Assembly (NCBI RefSeq): GCF_026586795.1
Contig: NZ_JAPFGY010000003.1
Coordinates: forward strand, 62,001 to 126,000
From: Erythrobacter sp. WG
GTDB lineage: Bacteria; Pseudomonadota; Alphaproteobacteria; Sphingomonadales; Sphingomonadaceae
Direction of reading: 5' to 3'
DNA: 64,000 nt
Shown: piece by piece, positions 57,673-64,000 of the stretch
Numbering within the stretch: position 1 is the first letter of the stretch
How the letters are laid out: each line of letters begins with the position of its first letter
The notes under the pieces: model-generated
The model's input: only the letters and a program-made list of their open reading frames with translations
What the model was told of the DNA's origin: nothing
The model's database searches: none
Program-made: the position numbers and the translations under genes

Positions 57673-58112
57673 GCGGCGCGGGCACGGCGAAGCTCTATTC
57701 GCCCGCGCTGCTCGGCCTTGCAACGGGCCTCGCTCGCTTCCCGCTGACCGGCGACCTGCCGCTCGCCGCCGAGGCGCGCTCGCGAAGCTGCGGCAGCACC
57801 ATCGCGCTCGGCCTTGCCTTGGCGGAGGACGGGCGGATCGCCCGGATCGGGATGCGGGTCAGCGCCTGCGCGATCGGGCAGGCCTCCGCCGCCTTGCTCG
57901 CCGAGGGTAGCGAGGGGGCCGAACCTGACAGCATCCTCGCCACCGCCGATGCGCTCCAAGCCTGGCTGGCGGGGCAGGGGGAGCTGCCCGGCGGCTGGCC
58001 GGGGCTCGCGCCGCTAGCCCCCGCGCGCGCTCATCCCGGACGCCATGAGGCGCTGCTCATCCCGTGGAAGGCCGCGCGCGAGGCGCTTTCCCAAGCCGTG
58101 GGCAAGCGCTAG
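57669..58112 (+). CDS. NifU/IscU-like iron-sulfur scaffold homolog
   Basis: A 147-residue protein resembling the IscU-like fold of 'iron-sulfur cluster assembly scaffold' proteins in sphingomonads. The segments ARSRSCGSTIALGLAL and GMRVSACAIGQASAALLAEG hold two of the usual three ligand cysteines; the third conserved Cys is not seen where expected near the C-terminus, so cluster assembly is uncertain. Start GTG 57669 overlaps the cvpA stop (GTGA). Confidence 0.78.
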   Translation: MSGAGTAKLYSPALLGLATGLARFPLTGDLPLAAEARSRSCGSTIALGLALAEDGRIARIGMRVSACAIGQASAALLAEGSEGAEPDSILATADALQAWLAGQGELPGGWPGLAPLAPARAHPGRHEALLIPWKAAREALSQAVGKR

Positions 58113-58162
58113 GGACGAGGTGCAAGAGGTCGCCAAGCGGCGACGAAGGGGATGCAAGGGAT

Positions 58163-59794
58163 ATGTTGGAAGCGCAGGCGCTCGGCAGCCGCGAGCCGAG
58201 CGACAAGGAAATCCGCCTGGTGATCGGCGCCTCGAGCGCGGGCACGATCTTCGAATGGTACGATTTCTTCATCTACGGCACGCTCGCCTACATCCTCAAG
58301 GACGCCTTCTACGCCACCGACAACGAGACGCTGGGCCTGCTGCTGGTCTGGTCAACCTTCGCTGTGGGCTTTGCCTTCCGGCCGATCGGAGCGGTGCTGT
58401 TCGGCTTCCTCGGCGACCGGCTGGGGCGCAAGTACACCTTCCTCGTTACCGTCACGCTGATGGGCATCGCGACGGCGGGGGTGGGCCTGATCCCGACGGT
58501 CGCGACGATCGGCATGGCGGCGCCGATCATCGTTATCCTGCTGCGCATCATCCAGGGCCTCGCGCTGGGCGGCGAATACGGCGGCGCGGCGATCTACGTC
58601 GCCGAGCACGCCCCCCCGGAAAAGCGCGGCTTCTACACGAGCTTCATCCAGGCAAGCGTGGCGGGCGGCTTTGTGCTGTCGATCATGGTGGTGATCGCCT
58701 GCCGCGCGCTGATCCCGGCCGAGGCCTTCGCCGCCTGGGGCTGGCGCGTGCCCTTCCTGCTTTCGCTGATCCTGCTCGGCATCTCGCTGTGGATGCGCCT
58801 CAAGCTTTCCGAAAGTCCGGTGTTCCAGGCGATGAAGGCCGCCGGCGAGACCTCGGGCAATCCCTTCATCGAAAGCTTCACCTATCCCGGCAACCCCAAG
58901 CGCATCTTCGTCGCGCTGTTCGGGATCGCCGGGGTGCTGACGACGATCTGGTACACCGCCTTCTTCTCGGGGATGAGCTTTCTGCGCGGGCCGATGCACG
59001 TCGATGATCTCACGGTCGAGCTCGTGCTGCTCGTCTCGGGGCTGATCGCGATGAGTTTCTACCTCCTTGTCGGCAAGTGGTCGGACCGGGTCGGGCGCAA
59101 GACCCCTATCATCGTCGGCGCGATCCTGACGCTGGCGCTGCTCTTCCCGCTGTTCTGGGCGCTGGGTCACTTCGCCAACCCCGGCCTTGCCGAGGCATCG
59201 CGGCGCGCGCCGGTGGCGGTGAGCGGCCCGGCCTGCCAGACCGATCCCTTCGCCGAAATGTTCAAGCGCGAGCAGACGGACTGCGGCAAGATCCTCGAGA
59301 CGCTGACGGCGGCCGGGGTGACCTACACGCTCACCCCCGCCGAGACGCTGAGCGTGACCGCCGGCGGGCAGCCGATCGCCATCTCGCCCGAATGGCTGAC
59401 CGACGGTGCGGCGCGCAAGCAGGGCTTGCAGGACGCGCTGGCGGTGCACGGCTTCGATTTTTCCAAGCAGCAGCCCCCGCTGATCGGCATCCTCGGGATC
59501 ATCGCGGTTCTGCTGGGCCTCGGGATGCTCTCGGCGCTGACCTATGGTTCGGTCGCGGCGCTGTTGTCGGAGATGTTCCCGCCGCGCATCCGCTATTCCT
59601 CGATGTCGATCCCCTATCATATCGGGGCGGGCTACCTCGGCGGATTCCTGCCGCTCATCGCCGGGGTGATCGTCGCGCGGACCGGCGATATCTATGCGGG
59701 CCTGTGGTACACCTGGGCCGTGGTCGCCTTCGGGCTGCTTGTCGCATGGTGGGGTATTCCCGGTGGGCCGCCGCGAGACTTTGTGGATGATTGA
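58163..59794 (+). CDS. MHS-family MFS transporter with large loop insertion
   Basis: A 543-residue metabolite:H+ symporter family MFS protein (ProP/ShiA-like). Helix 1-2 has GTIFEWYDFFIYGTLAYIL and the loop GFLGDRLGRKYTF; RIIQGLALGGEYGGAAIYVAE is also characteristic. Between helices about 10 and 11 lies an insert of about 95 residues (about 385-470) with two cysteines and a Thr-rich stretch, making the protein longer than typical 430-residue members. Start ATG 58163 is chosen over 58064, which overlaps the previous gene. Confidence 0.86.
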   Translation: MLEAQALGSREPSDKEIRLVIGASSAGTIFEWYDFFIYGTLAYILKDAFYATDNETLGLLLVWSTFAVGFAFRPIGAVLFGFLGDRLGRKYTFLVTVTLMGIATAGVGLIPTVATIGMAAPIIVILLRIIQGLALGGEYGGAAIYVAEHAPPEKRGFYTSFIQASVAGGFVLSIMVVIACRALIPAEAFAAWGWRVPFLLSLILLGISLWMRLKLSESPVFQAMKAAGETSGNPFIESFTYPGNPKRIFVALFGIAGVLTTIWYTAFFSGMSFLRGPMHVDDLTVELVLLVSGLIAMSFYLLVGKWSDRVGRKTPIIVGAILTLALLFPLFWALGHFANPGLAEASRRAPVAVSGPACQTDPFAEMFKREQTDCGKILETLTAAGVTYTLTPAETLSVTAGGQPIAISPEWLTDGAARKQGLQDALAVHGFDFSKQQPPLIGILGIIAVLLGLGMLSALTYGSVAALLSEMFPPRIRYSSMSIPYHIGAGYLGGFLPLIAGVIVARTGDIYAGLWYTWAVVAFGLLVAWWGIPGGPPRDFVDD

Positions 59795-60878
59795 CAGCTA
59801 TTTGCCGCGGATGGCCCCGCAATCGGACCCTCACCTGCCCGCATCCACCTTGCGCCTGAACGTCGACAGGGACGCGCTGGCGGCCAACTGGCGCAGCCTT
59901 AACGCGCTCTCCGGATCGGCGCGGGCCGGCGCGGCGGTCAAGGCGGACGCCTACGGGCTCGGCGTCGACACCTGCGTGCCGGTGCTCCGCGATGCGGGGT
60001 GCGAGACCTTCTTCGTCGCTCACTGGGGCGAGGTCGCCGCGGTCGCCGTCCACGTTGCGGGCGGGCAGATCGCGGTACTTCATGGCCCCCTCAGCGAGGC
60101 CGACTGCGCCTTTGCCCGCGCCACGGGAGCCATCCCGGTGATAAACTCGCTGGAGCAGGCGGGCGTGTGGACTGCGACTGGCGGGGGGCCCTGCCACCTG
60201 ATGGTCGACACCGGCATCAACCGCCTCGGCGTGGCGCTCTGTGAACTCGGCGATCCCGCGATCGCCGCGCTCCGTGTCGACCTGCTCATGAGTCACCTTG
60301 CCAGCGCCGACGAGACGACGGCGATGAACCGGATGCAGGCCGAACTGCTGGGCGAGGCGGCGCAGCAAGTGCCCCACCGTCGCCTCAGCCTCGCCAACAG
60401 CGCCGGCATCGCGCTGGGTGCGGCCTTCGCCTTCGACATGACCCGTCCCGGCCTCGCGCTTTATGGCGGCGTCCCGCGTGCGGAACTCGCCGAAGCGATC
60501 CGCCCGGTCGCCATGATCGCGGCGCAGCTGCTGCAATGCCGCAACATCGCGCCAGGCGAGGGTGTGGGGTACAATGCGACCTTCATCGCGCCCACCCATA
60601 TGCGCGTCGGCACGGTATCGATCGGCTATGCCGACGGGTTCCTGCGCCAGCGCGGGCCCGGGAATGCCTTCCACCACGAGGGCCGCCGCCTGCCGATCCT
60701 CGGCAAGGTGTCGATGGATATGGTGGTCGTCGACCTCGGCGAAGCGCCGGACCTGCGCGCGGGTGACTGGCTCGGCGTACCGTGGAACCCCGCCGATGCA
60801 GCGCAGCAATCGGGCCTTTCGCCCTATGAGATGCTGACCGTCATCGGCACTCGTCTGCGCCGTACCGCGGCGTTATGA
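59787..60878 (+). CDS. alr: Alanine racemase
   Basis: PLP-dependent alanine racemase (363 residues) supplying D-Ala for peptidoglycan. The PLP lysine is Lys52 in AAVKADAYGLG, and the second base is Tyr262 in GVGYNATFIA. HLMVDTGINRLGV, SLANSAGIALG and ILGKVSMDMVVVDL are typical. ATG 59787 overlaps the MHS transporter stop by eight bases; an alternative ATG is at 59811. Biosynthetic rather than catabolic type is likely, given no dadA nearby. Confidence 0.94.
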   Translation: MIDSYLPRMAPQSDPHLPASTLRLNVDRDALAANWRSLNALSGSARAGAAVKADAYGLGVDTCVPVLRDAGCETFFVAHWGEVAAVAVHVAGGQIAVLHGPLSEADCAFARATGAIPVINSLEQAGVWTATGGGPCHLMVDTGINRLGVALCELGDPAIAALRVDLLMSHLASADETTAMNRMQAELLGEAAQQVPHRRLSLANSAGIALGAAFAFDMTRPGLALYGGVPRAELAEAIRPVAMIAAQLLQCRNIAPGEGVGYNATFIAPTHMRVGTVSIGYADGFLRQRGPGNAFHHEGRRLPILGKVSMDMVVVDLGEAPDLRAGDWLGVPWNPADAAQQSGLSPYEMLTVIGTRLRRTAAL

Positions 60879-60888
60879 CGAGCGCTTG

Positions 60889-60899
60889 TTGCGCTGCAA
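60889..60899 (+). promoter_or_regulatory. Candidate PhaR operator
   Basis: TTGCGCTGCAA is an inverted repeat (TTGC-N3-GCAA) 54 bases before phaR. PhaR proteins bind TGC/GCA-rich sites and often repress their own gene. The match is short. Confidence 0.35.
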
Positions 60900-60953
60900 T
60901 GTGTGCGGGTGCTAAGACCTCGCGATGCGCAACAAGAGGGTCGAATAAGCACC

Positions 60954-61535
60954 ATGGCTGGCAGGACGAAAGCAGCATCGGCTGAGGGCGAGGCCATCAC
61001 CATCAAGAAGTACGCCAACCGGCGGCTCTACAACACCGCCTCCTCCAGCTACATCACGCTCGAGGATCTTGCCCGCATGGTGCGCGAGAACGTCGAGTTT
61101 CAGGTGCTCGACGCCAAGACCGGCGACGACATCACCCATTCGATACTCACCCAGATCATCATGGACGAGGAGGCCAACGGCAGCCAGCAGATGCTCCCGG
61201 TGAGCTTCCTCAGGCAGCTGATCGGGATGTACGGCAATTCGATGCAGGCGATGATGCCTTCCTATCTCGAGGCGAGCATGGCCCATTTCCGCGACAACCA
61301 GACGAAGATCCGCGAAGCCTTCGAGAAGGGCATCAGCGCGACGCCCTTCGCCGCGATCCACGAGACCAACATGGCGATGATGCGCGCCGCGGCCGACGTG
61401 TTCATGCCGGGGCTGGGCAAGGGCAAGGCCAAGCCCGCAGCGCCATCGGCGGCTCCGGAAAGCCGCGACGAGATCGCGGCGCTGCGCGAGCAGATGGCCG
61501 CCATGCAAAAGAAGCTGGACGACTTGAGCAAATAA
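60954..61535 (+). CDS. phaR: Polyhydroxyalkanoate synthesis repressor PhaR
   Basis: A 193-residue PHB/PHA regulator that binds nascent PHA granules and DNA. The N-terminal PHB_acc_N domain has ITIKKYANRRLYNTASSSYI and LEDLARMVRENVEFQVLDAK. Next come the conserved THSILTQIIMDEEANG and a helical C-terminus with a coiled coil at the end (ALREQMAAMQKKLDDL). No phaC or phasin gene is nearby. ATG 60954 is used; the frame is open upstream to 60903. Confidence 0.93.
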   Translation: MAGRTKAASAEGEAITIKKYANRRLYNTASSSYITLEDLARMVRENVEFQVLDAKTGDDITHSILTQIIMDEEANGSQQMLPVSFLRQLIGMYGNSMQAMMPSYLEASMAHFRDNQTKIREAFEKGISATPFAAIHETNMAMMRAAADVFMPGLGKGKAKPAAPSAAPESRDEIAALREQMAAMQKKLDDLSK

Positions 61536-61595
61536 CGGGAAAGGCGGCGCGCTCGCGGCGCAGGGCCGCAACCGTGTCAGCAGGAAGAATACCCC

Positions 61596-63140
61596 GTGTC
61601 CCAGATCCGCCACGCGCTCACCGTCAAGCGCGAAGACGATTTCGCCAAGTGGTACCAGGAGGTTATCTCCGCCGCCGACCTCGCCGAGGAATCGGGGGTG
61701 CGCGGCTGCATGGTGATCAAGCCGTGGGGCTACGGGATCTGGGAGCGCATCCAGCGGTTGATGGACGACCGGATCAAGGCGGCAGGCGTGCAGAACTGCT
61801 ACTTCCCGCTGTTCATCCCGCTCGCCAATTTCACCCGCGAGGCCGAACATGTCGAGGGCTTCGCCAAGGAAATGGCGGTCGTCACCCACCACCGGTTGAT
61901 CGCGGATGGCAAGGGCGGGCTGATCCCCGATCCCGAGGCGAAGCTGGAAGAACCGCTGGTCGTCCGCCCGACCTCCGAGACGATCATCGGCGATGCGATG
62001 GCGCGCTGGGTGCAGTCGTGGCGTGACCTGCCGCTGCTCACCAACCAGTGGGCCAACGTCGTGCGCTGGGAAATGCGCACGCGGATGTTCCTGCGCACCA
62101 GCGAATTCCTCTGGCAGGAAGGCCACACCGCGCACGAGACCCGCGAGGACGCGCTCGCCGAAACCCACCGCGCGCTGGAAATGTACCGCGCCTGCGCCGA
62201 GGATGACCTCGCGCTGCCCGTGATCGCGGGCGAGAAGCCGGAGAACGAGCGTTTCCCCGGTGCGGTCGAGACCTGGTCGATCGAAGCGATGATGCAGGAC
62301 GGCAAGGCATTGCAGGCGGGCACTTCGCACTATCTCGGCACCAACTTCGCGCATGCGGCGGGCATCCAGTTCCAGGACCGCGAGGGCAGCCAGCAATTTT
62401 GCCACACCACCAGCTGGGGCGTCTCGACGCGGCTGATCGGCGGGGTCATCATGACCCACGGCGATGACGACGGCTTGCGCGTGCCCCCGGCCATCGCCCC
62501 CCAGCAGATCGTCATCATCCCGATGCTGCGCGAGGCCCCGGGAGACGCGGAGCTCCTCGCATATTGCGAAGAGGTGCGCGGCGCGCTGGCGAAGGCGCAC
62601 GCGCTCGGGGAGCGCGTGCGCGTGTTGCTCGACACCAAGCCGGGCAAGGCCGCCGCCAAGCGCTGGGACTGGGTGCGCAAGGGCGCGCCGATCATCATCG
62701 AGGTCGGCCCGCGCGACATGGGCGAGGGCAAGATCGCCGTGCTGCGCCGCGACCAGCTGTGGAACGCGGCCAACGGCAAACCCGCCTTCACATATCCCAA
62801 GCACGCCGATTTCGTCGCCGAAGCGGGCGCGGTTCTCGAAGCGATCCAGCAGAGCCTGTATGACGAAGCCAAGGCGCGCCGCGATGCCAACATCACCCGC
62901 GGTGTGACCGATTGGCAGCTGGTGGTCGATCACTTCGAGAAGGGCGGGAAGTATCCGGGCTGGGTTGAGGTCGAGTGGTCAAAGCCTACGGGTGACGCGC
63001 TGGAAAAGGTGGTCGAGAAGCTGAAGGCGGTGAAGCTCACCATCCGCAACGTGCCGCGTGGCGCGGAGCCCGCCACAGGCGCCTGCATCTTCACCGGCGC
63101 GCCTGCGACCGAGCGCATTCTGGTGGCGCGGGCTTACTAA
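61596..63140 (+). CDS. proS: Prolyl-tRNA synthetase, eukaryote/archaea-like type
   Basis: A 514-residue class II ProRS without the bacterial editing insertion. The class II core includes VIKPWGYGIWERIQ, VVRPTSETIIGDAMARW, WEMRTRMFLRTSEFLWQEGH and GTSHYLGTNFA. The C-terminal part continues past the anticodon-binding domain and ends in Tyr (RAY), as in eukaryote/archaea-like enzymes. Most Alphaproteobacteria instead carry a shorter 430-450-residue form. The start codon is GTG 61596. A perfect inverted repeat follows the gene. Confidence 0.95.
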   Translation: MSQIRHALTVKREDDFAKWYQEVISAADLAEESGVRGCMVIKPWGYGIWERIQRLMDDRIKAAGVQNCYFPLFIPLANFTREAEHVEGFAKEMAVVTHHRLIADGKGGLIPDPEAKLEEPLVVRPTSETIIGDAMARWVQSWRDLPLLTNQWANVVRWEMRTRMFLRTSEFLWQEGHTAHETREDALAETHRALEMYRACAEDDLALPVIAGEKPENERFPGAVETWSIEAMMQDGKALQAGTSHYLGTNFAHAAGIQFQDREGSQQFCHTTSWGVSTRLIGGVIMTHGDDDGLRVPPAIAPQQIVIIPMLREAPGDAELLAYCEEVRGALAKAHALGERVRVLLDTKPGKAAAKRWDWVRKGAPIIIEVGPRDMGEGKIAVLRRDQLWNAANGKPAFTYPKHADFVAEAGAVLEAIQQSLYDEAKARRDANITRGVTDWQLVVDHFEKGGKYPGWVEVEWSKPTGDALEKVVEKLKAVKLTIRNVPRGAEPATGACIFTGAPATERILVARAY

Positions 63141-63155
63141 CGCCCATATCGCCAC

Positions 63156-63216
63156 CCCCGCGCAGGCGGGGATCCAGCTCCCTCGCGAAGCAAGCTGGAT
63201 CCCCGCCTGCGCGGGG
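63156..63216. repeat. Perfect 24-bp inverted repeat (REP-type) after proS
   Basis: CCCCGCGCAGGCGGGG-ATCCAGCT (63156-63179) is exactly repeated in inverse at 63193-63216, around a 13-base loop. Each arm can also fold alone (CCCCGC/GCGGGG). The GGGGATCC-with-CGCGGGGATGAC style is typical of dispersed repeats in Alpha- and other Proteobacteria. It may also act as a two-way transcription barrier. Confidence 0.8.
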
Positions 63217-63261
63217 ATGACGAGGGTTGTGTTTGCGAGGCCCGAACGCGACAAGACTGGC

Positions 63262-64000
63262 ATGCGCAGATTCATCCTCCTCGCCGCCCTCGCAGCGACG
63301 CCCCTTGCGGCCCAAACCCACCCCGCTGACAATGTCTCTGCCGAACGGCTGGAGCAGGACGTCGAAACCCTCGTCAGCTTCGGCACGCGCCACACGCTGT
63401 CCTCGCAGACTGACCCGAAGCGCGGGATCGGCGCGGCGGTCGATTGGGGGTTGGCGGAGTTCAAGCGGATCGGCGCGAAGTGCGGCGGTTGCCTCGAGGT
63501 GCTCCCGGTGGGCGAGACCATCACCGGCCCGCGCGTGCCGACCCCGACGCTGGTGCGCAATGCTGTCGCCATCCAGCGCGGGAGCGAGCGGCCGAACGAA
63601 GTCGTGATCGTGCAGGGCCACATCGACAGCCGCGTGACCGACGTGATGGACGCGGTCTCCGATGCCCCCGGCGCCAATGACGATGGCTCTGGCACCGCAT
63701 TGGTGCTGGAAGCCGCGCGGGTGCTCTCCGGCCAAGAATATCCCACCACGATCATCTACGCCCTGCTCTCGGGCGAGGAGCAGGGGCTTCACGGCGGGCA
63801 GATTCTGGCGAGTTGGGCCGAGCGCCAAGGCTTTACGGTCAAGGCTGTGCTCAACAACGACATCGTCGGCAATTCCTGCGGGTCCGACGGCTATTGCGAG
63901 CCCAAGCTTGTGCGCGTCTTCTCCGAAGGCCCGCGCGCCGATCTCACCGACCGCCTGCGCGCCGCCGCCACCCGCTTCGGCGGCGAGAACGACACGCCGA
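63262..64000 (+). CDS. M28-family metallopeptidase (3' end off window)
   Basis: An exported aminopeptidase-like protein cut by the window end after 246 residues. The signal peptide is residues 1-18 (ending LAAQ). Zinc-site motifs of M28 peptidases are GHIDSR (His120), APGANDDGSG (Asp140 region), LLSGEEQGLHG and NNDIVGN. The motif order fits PF04389. It begins 46 bases after the palindromic repeat, which probably isolates it from proS transcription. Confidence 0.9.
   Translation, partial: MRRFILLAALAATPLAAQTHPADNVSAERLEQDVETLVSFGTRHTLSSQTDPKRGIGAAVDWGLAEFKRIGAKCGGCLEVLPVGETITGPRVPTPTLVRNAVAIQRGSERPNEVVIVQGHIDSRVTDVMDAVSDAPGANDDGSGTALVLEAARVLSGQEYPTTIIYALLSGEEQGLHGGQILASWAERQGFTVKAVLNNDIVGNSCGSDGYCEPKLVRVFSEGPRADLTDRLRAAATRFGGENDTP

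Overview
The window is GC-rich, densely packed bacterial chromosome. It looks like Alphaproteobacteria, order Sphingomonadales, most likely Erythrobacteraceae (Erythrobacter/Porphyrobacter-like). This rests on gene content: a PhaR-type PHA repressor, a 'vgr-related' zinc-site protein, a LiuR-type MerR regulator beside a 600-residue acyl-CoA dehydrogenase, a eukaryote/archaea-type ProRS, TspO, an Alr, and sphingomonad-style palindromic repeats. The genus is inferred, not proven. No rRNA, tRNA, phage, insertion sequence or CRISPR array was seen. Both window ends cut genes (an SDR on the left, an M28 peptidase on the right).

Layout. 1-5.9 kb (minus): SDR, P-loop kinase-like protein, pth, rplY, two tandem TraB/GumN paralogs, then a tight cluster of an XRE regulator and three small membrane proteins with its own promoter. 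6.1-12.4 kb (plus): glyQ-glyS and ppdK; glyS is unusually long and carries two palindromic repeat insertions plus a third extra segment. 12.4-17.1 kb: a methyltransferase divergent from comF, a hairpin-rich 390-nt intergenic region, hisI, a MerR regulator and an acyl-CoA dehydrogenase. 17.1-22.6 kb (minus): FlbD-like protein, dienelactone hydrolase-cysK-MFS operon, PilZ protein, tyrS. 22.6-28.3 kb: DOMON-like protein, TspO, NamZ-like (DUF1343), MFS, DUF817, VWA protein. 28.4-36.8 kb: soluble chemoreceptor-like protein, L,D-transpeptidase, MoxR ATPase, beta-lactamase-like serine hydrolase, parE, LpoA-like lipoprotein. 36.8-40.2 kb (plus): rsmI-yraN-gshB, an epoxide-hydrolase-fold protein, DedA. 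40.2-44.2 kb: hemW-xerC, CAP protein, rph-rdgB. 44.4-51.4 kb: the heat-shock genes hrcA-grpE and dnaK-dnaJ, separated by a short stretch of unrelated genes. 51.4-64 kb: DUF6445 protein, lysozyme-family protein, patatin, radA, cvpA, Fe-S scaffold-like protein, MHS transporter, alr, phaR, proS and an M28 peptidase.

The most notable non-genic signals are: two perfect 16-bp parS sites (17137 and 29885), each followed within about 35 bp by a G-run array, which suggests the window lies in the origin-proximal ParB-binding region; a 141-bp nested palindrome inserted in frame in glyS; a second palindromic repeat in glyS that shares its core with an intergenic copy near 38.1 kb; a candidate structured RNA at about 14.0-14.2 kb; an RpoH-type promoter before dnaK; and four convergent gene pairs that share their stop codons through a CTAG/CTAA tetranucleotide.
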